From Thermoplasmata archaeon (GTDB lineage: Archaea; Thermoplasmatota; Thermoplasmata; Thermoplasmatales; Thermoplasmataceae), in NCBI GenBank assembly GCA_021793945.1, contig JAJYRT010000009.1:1-26098 (forward strand): a DNA stretch of 26,098 bases. The letters are read 5' to 3'. How positions within the stretch are numbered: the first letter of the stretch is position 1; every line of letters starts with the position of its first letter. This document shows positions 12,712-21,041 of this stretch, piece after piece. The notes beneath the pieces are model-generated. The model had not been told where the DNA came from. It made no database searches and saw nothing but the letters and a program-made list of their open reading frames with translations. The position numbers and the translations under genes were made by a program.

Positions 12712-15390
12712 TCAGGAAACCTTCCTTATCTTCACTCTTGTGTCCTTGTAGGCGGGCGTCTTCATCAGGGGATCAAGGGTGTCCGGGGTGAGCAGGTTTG
12801 CAGGAAGTTCCGAAAAGTGGAATGTCGTGAATGTGACCCCCGGTGGAAGGTCGTCATTTGCCCTGACCCTGCAGGTGAGTTTCCCCGTGGTGGATTCCAG
12901 TTCAACGCTGTCTCCGTCTGACAACTTCTCCTTAATCATGTCGTCTGGGCTCATTTCCAGGTAGGGGCCCTCCGTTATCTTCCCTATCACGGAAGACCGT
13001 GAGGTCATTGTGGCCGTGTGATACTGCTCCCTCTTCCTTCCAGTGATCATGACATATGGATAGCTGTTGTCAACAGTCCTGTTCCATGACAGAGGCCTGA
13101 ACCTGGCCTTGCCCCTTATGGCATGATCCACGTGGAGTATCTCCGTTCCTTCCGACTCGGGTGATTCCACCGGCCATTTCAAACCGCCCTTCTCAAGTCT
13201 TTCATGGCTCACTCCTCTCCAGCTGGGAACAAGTTCGGAGATTTCATCCATGATTCCCCCGCTCGTGTCGAAACCCATGTCATATCCCATCCGGCTGGAT
13301 AGATCCGAATAGATCTCCCAGTCAGGCCTGGCCTCTCCGGGAGGGTCAAGCACGGGCCTCACCATCTGGATCCTCCTCTCTGTGTTCGTGAAAGTTCCTT
13401 TCTTCTCAAGTGTGCTCGCTGCGGGGAACACCACATCTGCCAGTTCGGCTGTCTCCGTCATGAAGATGTCCTGCACCACCAGGAATTCAAGCGTCCTCAG
13501 GGCTTCCTCCACCTCACTCGAATTCGGGTGGCTCCTGACTGAATTTTCCCCGGTGATATACATCGCCTTCAGATCCCCCGCCAGTGCCAGGCCGATCATC
13601 TCCGTGCTTTTCCATCCTGGCTCTCCTGGAAGAACGACATTCCACTTCTCCTCAAACCTTTCCCGGATTGAGGGATCGGATATGCTCTGGTAACCGGGGA
13701 GCGATCCTGGAAAACCACCTACGTCGGCCCCGCCCTGCACATTGTTCTGGCCCCTTATCGGGTTGAGCCCCCCGCCCGGTATGCCAATGTTGCCGGTGAG
13801 TATTGCAAGGTTCACGAGCGACGATACGTTGTCCGACCCATTTTCATGCTCCGTGATTCCCAGGGTCCAGTAAATGCTCGATGGTTTCTGTGTGGCATAC
13901 CTAATTGCCAGGGATTCAATTTTCTCCCTGGAGATTCCGGTTACCCTTTCAGCTTCATCCATGTCGAAATTCCCAAGGCTCCTGGTGAATTCCTCGAATC
14001 CTTCGCTCCTGCTGTCCACATAATCCCTGTCGAACAGCCCGTTTTCAACGATGTATTTCGCCATGGCCGAGAAGAGGTAGGTATCGGTTCCAGGCCTGAT
14101 CTGCAGAAATGTCTGGGCCCTCTTTGCGAGCTCCACCTTTCTCGGGTCTATCACTGTGACATGGATTCCTTTCTTGATCGCCTTCTTGATGTATGAACTC
14201 AGGACCGGGTGCGCCCTGTCGGTATTTGAACCGACCACGATGACCGTTTTCGAGTTGAATAGGTCGTCAATCGGGTTTGTTGAGGCTCCTGCTCCCAGAC
14301 CCCACGACAGCATTCCCGCAGAAGGGGAATGGCAAAGAGTGGCAGACTGGTCTATGTTGTCGGAATGCAGCGTGGCCCTCATGAATTTCTGGAACGCGTA
14401 CACATCCTCGTTGGTGGCCCTGTCACACGCAATTCCGCCCACCGATCCGGGTCCATGTTTCCTCACGGTTTCAGAGAGAATTTCGGCGACGAGCGAGAGT
14501 GCCTCGTCCCATGTTGCTCTGCGGAAGACCTCTTCCACGCTTCTCCCGTTCAATGGGGACTTGCCGGAGCCTTCCTTCCTGATCAGCGGGTAGAGAAGCC
14601 TTTCATTGCTGGTCTCAAATTCAAACCCGAACTTTCCCTTGACGCAGAGTTTTCCCTTGTTGACGGTGTCTCCTCCTACCCCTCTGGCCCAGAGTATATT
14701 CCTTCCCTTGATTCCGTACTCAACCGTGCATCCCACCGCACAGTAAGGACAGGTGGTCACAACCTTCCTGTCCGCGGACTGCCAGTCCCTCTCGATAAGT
14801 GCACCCGTGGGGCATGAATCCACGCATGAGCCGCACGAAACGCAACCAGAATTCCCCATTGCTTCACCTCCGTCAAATGTGATAGCCACCGTCTGCCCCC
14901 TTCCGGACATCTCAATGACGTCATTGTTCTGGTCGCTGCTGCATGCAATAACGCACTTCCTGCACCCAATGCACAGCGACGGATCGAAATCTATTGCGGG
15001 GTGGCTTGCATCCAGGTCTCCGGCAATACTTTCTGCATGAACGACGCTTATCGAATGCTGAGCTGCAAGTGCATGAAGCTCACATTTCCCCTCCTTCTCA
15101 GGAGGGTGAGTTCCGTGGTTCTTCATGAGAACGGTCAGGAGATTCTTTCGGTAGGTTCTTATTCGTTCCGAGTCGGTGATGACATCCATTCCCTCGCTTA
15201 CTGCAGTGGAGCAGGAAGGGACCAACCTTCCAGATTCTCCAATCTGTACCATGCATAACCTGCATACCCCGTTATCAGATCCTTCGTAGTGGCACAGGGT
15301 TGGAATGTTCACTCCCGCGGAAAGAGAGGTCTCGAGGATCGTCTGCCCTTCCATGGCCTCGAGTGAGATCCCGTCCAATGTCACCTTCAT
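12712..15390 (-). CDS. fdhA: Formate dehydrogenase catalytic subunit (Mo/W-bis-MGD)
   Basis: An 892-aa NuoG/FdhA-type protein. Order of domains: [2Fe-2S] ferredoxin (Cys33, 43, 46, 60); a NuoG-like linker; two [4Fe-4S] sites (Cys140/143/146/150 and Cys183/186/189/193); a further [4Fe-4S] of the molybdopterin domain (Cys214, 217, 221, 249 in CPYCAVGC...GKLCVKG); then the molybdopterin oxidoreductase region with LCHSPSAG, where Cys353-His354 fit the active-site Cys (in place of Sec) and His, and the GITEH motif; last the MGD-binding C-terminal barrel. It would oxidise formate to CO2 and hand electrons to the flavin subunit encoded next, whose stop overlaps this start (ATGA, 15387-15390). Odd: the linker reads HGTHPPEKEGKCELHALA, lacking two of the Cys that normally bind the His/Cys3 cluster. 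A related oxidoreductase with another substrate cannot be excluded. Confidence 0.88.
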   Translation of the reverse strand: MKVTLDGISLEAMEGQTILETSLSAGVNIPTLCHYEGSDNGVCRLCMVQIGESGRLVPSCSTAVSEGMDVITDSERIRTYRKNLLTVLMKNHGTHPPEKEGKCELHALAAQHSISVVHAESIAGDLDASHPAIDFDPSLCIGCRKCVIACSSDQNNDVIEMSGRGQTVAITFDGGEAMGNSGCVSCGSCVDSCPTGALIERDWQSADRKVVTTCPYCAVGCTVEYGIKGRNILWARGVGGDTVNKGKLCVKGKFGFEFETSNERLLYPLIRKEGSGKSPLNGRSVEEVFRRATWDEALSLVAEILSETVRKHGPGSVGGIACDRATNEDVYAFQKFMRATLHSDNIDQSATLCHSPSAGMLSWGLGAGASTNPIDDLFNSKTVIVVGSNTDRAHPVLSSYIKKAIKKGIHVTVIDPRKVELAKRAQTFLQIRPGTDTYLFSAMAKYIVENGLFDRDYVDSRSEGFEEFTRSLGNFDMDEAERVTGISREKIESLAIRYATQKPSSIYWTLGITEHENGSDNVSSLVNLAILTGNIGIPGGGLNPIRGQNNVQGGADVGGFPGSLPGYQSISDPSIRERFEEKWNVVLPGEPGWKSTEMIGLALAGDLKAMYITGENSVRSHPNSSEVEEALRTLEFLVVQDIFMTETAELADVVFPAASTLEKKGTFTNTERRIQMVRPVLDPPGEARPDWEIYSDLSSRMGYDMGFDTSGGIMDEISELVPSWRGVSHERLEKGGLKWPVESPESEGTEILHVDHAIRGKARFRPLSWNRTVDNSYPYVMITGRKREQYHTATMTSRSSVIGKITEGPYLEMSPDDMIKEKLSDGDSVELESTTGKLTCRVRANDDLPPGVTFTTFHFSELPANLLTPDTLDPLMKTPAYKDTRVKIRKVS

Positions 15391-16934
15391 CGCTCCATTC
15401 CCCCGCTAAAGCATGATTCTGATCTGCAGACCCCTTTGAGATGGTCCAGGAATTCGTCCCTGAAGTGTGCCACCGCATCCATGTACATCCTCCCGGCAAC
15501 CTGGCCAAGAGCGCATATGGACCCGTCGATCATCATCCTGGCGATCTCTCCGCCATTTTCCAGGTCAATCTCTGATCCCCTGCCCTGCCGTGCTCCCGAA
15601 AGGATCTCCTTGAGTTCCTTGGTTCCGTGCCTGCAAGGCATGCACTTTCCGCACGATTCCTTCATGAAGAAGGATGCAACATTCTCTGCTGTCTCAACCA
15701 TGCACCTCCTGCTGGAGAGCACGATGACAGAACCTGTGCCCAGGCCCGCCCCTGCTTTCCTGACACTGTCGAAATCCAGTTTCAGTTCCTCGTTTGAGCC
15801 GGGAAGTATCCCGCCTGAGAGCCCTCCTGGCATTACAGCTTTTACTCCTGTCATGGGTCCATTCCCGGAGGATTCCATCAATTTCCCCAGCGCGGTCCCA
15901 ATCTTCACCCTGTAAGTTCCTGGATGTTTCACGTCTCCCGACAGGCAATATGATTTGAGGAGTTCTTTCCCTGAAGATGCCAGTGACGCAATTGCAGAAA
16001 GGGTTTCAGCGTTATGTACCAGTGTAGGCCTGCTGTAAAGACCAATTTCAGTGGGAAAAGGCGGACGCAGCCTAGGCTCGCTTCTCCTGCCTTCAAGTGC
16101 CTCCATTAACGCCGTTTCCTCCCCCGTTACATATGAGCCCCCTGCCCGAATAATCTCAATTTCAGGGATGGAGTGGCCTGAATTCCTCACCCTCTCCGTT
16201 AGCTCCTCTCTGGCCATGGTGAGGCTTGCATATCCGAGCGCATATTCCTTCTTTATTCCAACAACTATCCTTCGTATACCATTCGAAACGGCGGCAATGA
16301 TGGCTCCGTCCAGGACTGAATGAGGAGCCAGTTCCAGGATCTTCCTGTCCTTGAAAGTCCCCGGCTCCCCTTCGTGCGCATTGACAAGCAGGTATGAATC
16401 TTCATTGCTGAACTGCCTGAACGATTTCCACTTAAGGTGTACAGGAAACCCTGCACCGCCCATGCCTCTCAGGCCGGATTTCTCAACTCTCTGGAGCATT
16501 CCGTCTCCATCAATTTTCCCACCTTCGCCTTCCAGGTATGAATAGCCACCTTTCAGTGTGTATTCGGATATGTGCTCAATGTTCCTCTTGACAAAGTCAT
16601 GGTTGCTCTCCTCGATCTCGGCAATCCCACTGCCGGTAACAGTTACAAACTTTCCCTCCACCCTCATTACAGGTGCGTGATCGCAATACCCCAGACAGGA
16701 CTCCTCCCTCGCTCCCACACTCATTTCAATAGCCCTGCCCTGCCACTTCATCCTGCATGGGAGACCGGTGCACAGAAGATCCTCTCCCCTGTCAGGGGTG
16801 TAGAAAGTAAGGATAGATTCCAGGCCAGCGGATGAAATTCCAAGTTCTCTCGCCAGTTCTGCCTTGCCTGTCTTGTCCAGTGGTCCCCGGGAAAGCCTCT
16901 GGTTGATGATATCGATGTTCTTCATTCCACTCAT
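15387..16934 (-). CDS. NuoE-NuoF fusion: NAD/FMN subunit of formate dehydrogenase
   Basis: About 515 aa. Residues 1-100 form a NuoE-like thioredoxin-fold [2Fe-2S] domain (C-x4-C in LLCTGLPC and C-x3-C in SCLGYC). The rest is NuoF: GLRGMGGAGFP (NADH loop), NAHEGEPGTFKDR (FMN region), GGSYVTGEETAL, and the [4Fe-4S] motif SCGKCMPCRHGT plus the fourth Cys in GSICALGQ. It should accept electrons from the catalytic subunit and reduce NAD+, or work in reverse. The downstream fdhA start overlaps its stop, so stoichiometric production is likely. ATG 16934 is preferred, 6 nt after GGCGTG; GTG 16943 and ATG 16925 are also possible. The gene is divergent from mobA. Confidence 0.88.
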   Translation of the reverse strand: MSGMKNIDIINQRLSRGPLDKTGKAELARELGISSAGLESILTFYTPDRGEDLLCTGLPCRMKWQGRAIEMSVGAREESCLGYCDHAPVMRVEGKFVTVTGSGIAEIEESNHDFVKRNIEHISEYTLKGGYSYLEGEGGKIDGDGMLQRVEKSGLRGMGGAGFPVHLKWKSFRQFSNEDSYLLVNAHEGEPGTFKDRKILELAPHSVLDGAIIAAVSNGIRRIVVGIKKEYALGYASLTMAREELTERVRNSGHSIPEIEIIRAGGSYVTGEETALMEALEGRRSEPRLRPPFPTEIGLYSRPTLVHNAETLSAIASLASSGKELLKSYCLSGDVKHPGTYRVKIGTALGKLMESSGNGPMTGVKAVMPGGLSGGILPGSNEELKLDFDSVRKAGAGLGTGSVIVLSSRRCMVETAENVASFFMKESCGKCMPCRHGTKELKEILSGARQGRGSEIDLENGGEIARMMIDGSICALGQVAGRMYMDAVAHFRDEFLDHLKGVCRSESCFSGGMER

Positions 16935-17101
16935 TGGAAACACGCCTTTTCCGTGATTACAGTGGGTCCGGGAAACTTCTGCTACCGCTGATCATGAAGT
17001 GAGTGTGAATGCCGTGGTTCCACCAGCGACCTGCATTCCATTAACTGTATTTCATGGTCAGATTTAACATTGACCTGGTTTGGCTCATTTATGCCAGCGA
17101 T

Positions 17102-17110
17102 TCATTTATA
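17102..17110 (+). promoter_or_regulatory. TATA box for mobA
   Basis: TCATTTATA lies about 40 nt before the TTG start, leaving room for a short leader with GGGTG (17133-17137). Confidence 0.45.
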
Positions 17111-17144
17111 TGGAAATCCCATTGGCAGTATTGGGTGCATTTAC

Positions 17145-17693
17145 TTGCTCGCAGTGGTGTTTACCAAGCAGAGTGAAAGGTTTCCTGGAAAACACAGTTA
17201 CTTGGTTGGGGGCAGGCCGCTGATCGATCTTGAACTGGAGAGAATACTGGGGACAGCCGGCATAGGCCGGGCCCTGATCTTTTCCAGGCAGCCTCTGGTG
17301 ACCTCCGGCCTTTGCGAAACGATCGCTGACACAAGCTGCGGAACAATAGCACATTCTCTGCTTCACGCCATCAATACCTTCGGGGAGTTGTTTGCTTTCG
17401 CTGGAGACATGCCTTGCGTATCGCCGGAAATCATTGGGGGGATGATATCGATGTCCGATGGCGAGACTGTTGTCCCTGTGCACGCTAATGGATTGCTTGA
17501 ACCCCTTCACTCCATATACACAGAGCGATCTGCCAGAACACTGGAAAAAAATATCGCTTCTGGCAGACTGAGCCTTAATTTCCTGATATCCAGGATTCCT
17601 CACAGGAATTTCGCGATAAGGGAAGAATTTGAAGGTGCCTTCATGAACGTAAACCGACCAGAGGATCTCAGTTCTTTCTCCGGCTGCCCTTAG
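17145..17693 (+). CDS. mobA: Molybdenum cofactor guanylyltransferase-like protein (MobA)
   Basis: About 182 aa. The nucleotidyltransferase fold is seen as the strand LLAVVF, the loop TKQSERFPGKH (variant of the usual GGxSxRMGxDK nucleotide loop), LVGGRPLIDLELERIL, the metal-binding FAGDMPCVSPE, VPVHANGLLEPLHSIY and NVNRPEDL near the end. It would transfer GMP from GTP to molybdopterin, giving the MGD needed by the neighbouring formate dehydrogenase. TTG 17145 is chosen because GGGTG lies 7 nt upstream and the first residues form the first beta strand; the frame is open upstream to 17070 but without signals. The gene converges with moeA, with a 4-bp gap. The poor match of the glycine-rich loop lowers certainty about the exact substrate. 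Confidence 0.75.
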   Translation: MLAVVFTKQSERFPGKHSYLVGGRPLIDLELERILGTAGIGRALIFSRQPLVTSGLCETIADTSCGTIAHSLLHAINTFGELFAFAGDMPCVSPEIIGGMISMSDGETVVPVHANGLLEPLHSIYTERSARTLEKNIASGRLSLNFLISRIPHRNFAIREEFEGAFMNVNRPEDLSSFSGCP

Positions 17694-17697
17694 CGCG

Positions 17698-18972
17698 CTA
17701 CATTGGGAGTGGCGAAAAGGGTCTCACCCATACTTCGGCGCCTTCCCGCAGCACATCCACATCTCCCTCAAGTGCTATGTAGCCGTTTGCCCTTGGCAGC
17801 CTTCCAAGTGCTCCGGATCCTCCGGTCAGTGGACATGCTTTCCTTGCTTCCATGCTGAGCGATACCGGCACGAGATTTAGCCTGCCTCTTGAGAGCCTGA
17901 GATCCCTCGCAAGGGAGTACTTCATCTGTATTGGAATCCCCGTTGCGCCAAGAGTTGAAAGCATCTCAGGCATGAAAAGATCATATAGCAGCATCATTGC
18001 AGATACGGATGGCCCGGGAAGCCCGATCATTCCCTTATTCGCGTTCAGCGCAAACAGCGCAGGCATCCCGGGTTTCACCTTAAGGCCGTGAAACTGGATG
18101 CCAGGGGACATATCTGAAGCTGCCCGGTACACATAATCTTTCTCGCCTGCGGATGTGCCCCCGGTAGTTATCACGAGATCGTTCTCCTTAAACACCCTCT
18201 TGATCAGTGATTCAGTCTCATCCCTTGTGTCCTTCGCGATGCCATAGTTTGTTGCAGTGAACTGCCCGGTTTCACCCAGGGCAGCCATGATGCCCCAGCT
18301 GTTTGAGTCGTATCTTGCGCCAGGCTCCAAATGACCCCCTACTGGTGTGATCTCGTTGCCGGTTGACACGATTCCGATCCTGATCTTCTTCAGCACCCTG
18401 ACGTTTTGCTTCCCCTGGGAGGCGATTGCAATTATGTCCTTCGACCTCAGGATGGTTCCTTTCCTGATCAGAACCTCGCCTTTCCTGTAGTCAGAACCTT
18501 CCGGATCTATGTTAGATCCTGGTTTTAGCCGTTCGATCGCAATGATGTCCTCCCCGTCCAGGGTTGCCCTCTCGACCGGGATCACTGCATCAAATGGTTC
18601 AGGGACGTACCCACCCGTAGGTATCTTCATGCAGGTGGCGTCCTTCCCGGCCCTGTGCGGAACTTCGCCAATCAGGATATCCCCACCGACCCTGATCCTG
18701 ACCGGATGCTCCAAGGAAGCATTTTCAATGTCCGCAGATCGGACAGCATATCCATCCATCGCTGATCTCGGGAACCCTGGACTGCTTTCCTGAGCGAAGA
18801 AATCTGAAATGACCATTCTTCCAGCCGCCTGATCCAGACTGATATTCTCGGGTACAATTGGCAGTTTCATTGCTTTGCCAAGTATTCTCCTGGCTTCTTG
18901 AACTGGGATCAGGCTGTCAAAGCTCTTGTGCAGTTTACTCACCTTGGTTGCAATTCCCACAGCACTTTCCAC
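17698..18972 (-). CDS. moeA: Molybdopterin molybdenumtransferase MoeA
   Basis: A 424-aa MoeA. Motifs in order: DSLIPVQEARRIL near the N-terminus, SPGFPRSAMDGYAVRSAD, GGYVPEPFDAVIPVE (MoeA lid domain), IGIVSTGNEI, the catalytic TTGGTSAGEKDYV, KVKPGMPA, GLPGPSVSA and a C-terminal beta domain ending in EVWVRPFSP. It inserts molybdate or tungstate into molybdopterin, upstream of MobA in the pathway. The first codon is uncertain: GTG 18972 has no ribosome-binding site, GTG 18960 lies 8 nt after AGGTG, and GTG 18939 (VSKLHKSF) is closest to the family's usual N-terminus. Its location beside mobA and the formate dehydrogenase genes suggests a dedicated cofactor supply. Confidence 0.9.
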   Translation of the reverse strand: MESAVGIATKVSKLHKSFDSLIPVQEARRILGKAMKLPIVPENISLDQAAGRMVISDFFAQESSPGFPRSAMDGYAVRSADIENASLEHPVRIRVGGDILIGEVPHRAGKDATCMKIPTGGYVPEPFDAVIPVERATLDGEDIIAIERLKPGSNIDPEGSDYRKGEVLIRKGTILRSKDIIAIASQGKQNVRVLKKIRIGIVSTGNEITPVGGHLEPGARYDSNSWGIMAALGETGQFTATNYGIAKDTRDETESLIKRVFKENDLVITTGGTSAGEKDYVYRAASDMSPGIQFHGLKVKPGMPALFALNANKGMIGLPGPSVSAMMLLYDLFMPEMLSTLGATGIPIQMKYSLARDLRLSRGRLNLVPVSLSMEARKACPLTGGSGALGRLPRANGYIALEGDVDVLREGAEVWVRPFSPLPM

Positions 18973-19067
18973 CTAAAGTGGGTTTTCATCCTGGTGCCAA
19001 TCTGTCACGATTGCTCGCCTGCAGTAGAGCAAAACGGTTTAACTGAGGAGCTGATCTCCTCGGGCTC

Positions 19068-19895
19068 ATGACCTTTGATAAGACCGTCTCCAGCATGTCC
19101 ATTGTGAACGCCTCAGCAAGGGCAAGAGAATCGAGGCGCAGGGATTGCTTGATATCCGACCCGTACGCTGAAAAGCTTTCCGTGGATGTGGATCATGACC
19201 TTCTTTCGAAGCTTGGCGACATATTCGTTGAGACTGTCGTAATCACCTCCAGGTTCTTTGACGATGCGATCTCTGTTTTCCTGTCTGAAGGGGTTACCCA
19301 GGTCGTGGTCCTGGGAGCCGGGATGGATTCCAGGCCTTACCGTCTCAAGGAACTCAGGAATTCAAGTGTAAAATGGATAGAAGTCGACTTTAAGCCCGTT
19401 CTTGATTACAAGGAGGAAAAGCTGTCAGGAGATGTTCCACTGTGCACACTGCACAGAATCGGAACCAACATCCTTAAACCTGGTATGTTCGACGCACTTG
19501 CCGGAATAGGCTGGAGTAATTCCATCCCAACCTTATGGGTCATAGAGGGAGTTTTCCACTACCTGGCCGAGGATCAGGTTAGAACGGTACTTTTGGGCAT
19601 TCGAGAGAATTCCGCCTCGGGGAGCGGTATTCTTTTTTCTGCAGTCAGCGATGGCTCACTCTCGCACACCAATAAACTGCTGGAAACCCGAGATCTCCTG
19701 AGGAGCAGAGGTTCGCCGATGACTTTCTTCCTGAATTCGCCCAAAGAGTTCGTCGCATCACTGGGTTTCTCTGGCATCGACATAAAATTTCTGGGGCACA
19801 GCGACTTGCATTTCGGCAGGCTCCCATGGCCTCCTTCGGAAGTGCCACCCGCTGGATTCACCACACAGTGGTACATCAAGGCATTCGTTCCCTAG
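19068..19895 (+). CDS. SAM-dependent methyltransferase, LCMT/PpmA-like family
   Basis: A 275-aa class I methyltransferase of the leucine-carboxyl-methyltransferase-like type. Signatures are SARARESRRRDCLISDPYA near residues 16-34, the SAM-binding loop LGAGMDSRPYRL (82-93), WIEVDFKPVL (acidic residue for the ribose), TLWVIEGVFHYL and ILFSAVSDGS. The substrate is unknown; relatives methylate carboxylates or act in polyketide or small-molecule pathways. A TATA-like TTTAACT at 19038-19044 about 27 nt before the ATG indicates a leaderless transcript. GAGGAG-CTGAT-CTCCTC (19045-19061) forms a short hairpin just before the start. It is divergent from moeA. Confidence 0.8.
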   Translation: MTFDKTVSSMSIVNASARARESRRRDCLISDPYAEKLSVDVDHDLLSKLGDIFVETVVITSRFFDDAISVFLSEGVTQVVVLGAGMDSRPYRLKELRNSSVKWIEVDFKPVLDYKEEKLSGDVPLCTLHRIGTNILKPGMFDALAGIGWSNSIPTLWVIEGVFHYLAEDQVRTVLLGIRENSASGSGILFSAVSDGSLSHTNKLLETRDLLRSRGSPMTFFLNSPKEFVASLGFSGIDIKFLGHSDLHFGRLPWPPSEVPPAGFTTQWYIKAFVP

Positions 19896-20044
19896 CGGGT
19901 TCCTGCTGACATTGAGAGACGCCATGAATCTCTTCACCAGCGTGCAGTAATTGACCGATGTCTTGCCTGGATGCACCAAGTTGAAATACCTTGCTGCCAA
20001 TTCATTCAGGCTGGTAGTTTTCTTGAGGATTGGTGAAATCTGAA

Positions 20045-20971
20045 ATGCTTGTGAGAGACATTGACAGGAAACTGGACATGCACCTTGTCCTCTCATACAG
20101 GGTTGAGAACGACCTCTTTTCAATCTTCCGAAAGTATCGCGGGTTTGCCCCTGCTTATGGATATTCCCAGGGCGGAAAGTCCTTTCTGGACATATTTCTC
20201 AGGGAGGATGAAAACCAGCATTTTAACGAGATGCTGAAACCTTTTAGCATATCTACAAGAGGGAGTTATTCCACAATTCGCATACAGTCTGAACAGGACG
20301 AGTCACTCCTGAAGTTCTTTGAAGAGGTCACCGGAATTTACTCACTGATCCTGAATGGAATTTACGTTGAGGGTGGAGACCTCTTTTTTGAGATGAGGTT
20401 CCATCACAATTCACTTGGAGAGGTATCGACGTCGCTGAAGAAGCTTAGCAGGGAATCTGAGAACATGAAACTGAGGAAGCTTGGTCCCTCTCCGGGCATA
20501 ATCTCAATACTGAGTTCATTCAACGCCAGGTTTCCGCTTTCCGTTCTATGCTTTGAGGGAAAACTGCCTGCAATACCGTCCACCAGGAACCTCCCGATAG
20601 AGAGGATTACGGAACCCAATCTTTCCTTTGCCGAGCCTGACGGACACAGGATTATATCATATTCCAGCAAGCCCGTACAGCCTGGGTCAAGCGATTCCAT
20701 TATCTCCCCTGAAGATGGAATTGTGATTGGAAAGGGATCTACTCCATTTGTCTACGACCTGTGGAAAAGTTCCAGCGATGAACACATTCCAAGGTATGCA
20801 GCTTTTGGGGTGCCGGCTGGAGAGAAATTTGTGTCCAGCCTCTTCGTTCCTCGACACCTTGCTGATGTGCAGCTCAGGATAATGTTCGAAGTTGCGGACA
20901 GGCATCCGGAATCTGGCTTCAGGCTCGCAGCATTCACTCCCTTCGAAGAAGGGATCTGGGACTGGCTCTGA
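20045..20971 (+). CDS. W-x-W family protein D (function unknown)
   Basis: About 308 aa and clearly a close copy of paralog C, 12 kb away: VRDIDRKLDMHLVLSY, FSIFRKYRGFAPAYGYSQG, LLKPFSI, GIYVEGGDLFFEMRFHH, LRKLGPSPGI, NARFPLSV, ERITEPNLSF, GSTPFVYDLW, HIPRYAAF, EVADRHPESGFRL and the end GIWDWL. ATG 20045 follows GGTGA (20032-20036) by 8 nt; a TTG at 20030 would overlap that site. It is not in an operon with A-C. A membrane protein gene starts 70 nt downstream, echoing the C plus membrane-protein arrangement, although the two membrane proteins are not obviously related. No enzyme or DNA-binding motif is visible. Confidence 0.82.
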   Translation: MLVRDIDRKLDMHLVLSYRVENDLFSIFRKYRGFAPAYGYSQGGKSFLDIFLREDENQHFNEMLKPFSISTRGSYSTIRIQSEQDESLLKFFEEVTGIYSLILNGIYVEGGDLFFEMRFHHNSLGEVSTSLKKLSRESENMKLRKLGPSPGIISILSSFNARFPLSVLCFEGKLPAIPSTRNLPIERITEPNLSFAEPDGHRIISYSSKPVQPGSSDSIISPEDGIVIGKGSTPFVYDLWKSSSDEHIPRYAAFGVPAGEKFVSSLFVPRHLADVQLRIMFEVADRHPESGFRLAAFTPFEEGIWDWL

Positions 20972-21041
20972 CCGCATTGTTGCCTTTTTAAGAACATCAT
21001 CCTTTTATGACCCATATGCTTTGTTCTGTGAGAGATATACC

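Noticed and set aside
14320..14345. Possible selenocysteine at the formate dehydrogenase active site
   Set aside because: The residue in LCHSPS is encoded by a normal Cys codon; no in-frame UGA is needed and no SECIS element was sought or required.
14156..14817. Two long plus-strand frames opposite the formate dehydrogenase gene
   Set aside because: They are complements of conserved molybdopterin-domain codons; no start signals.
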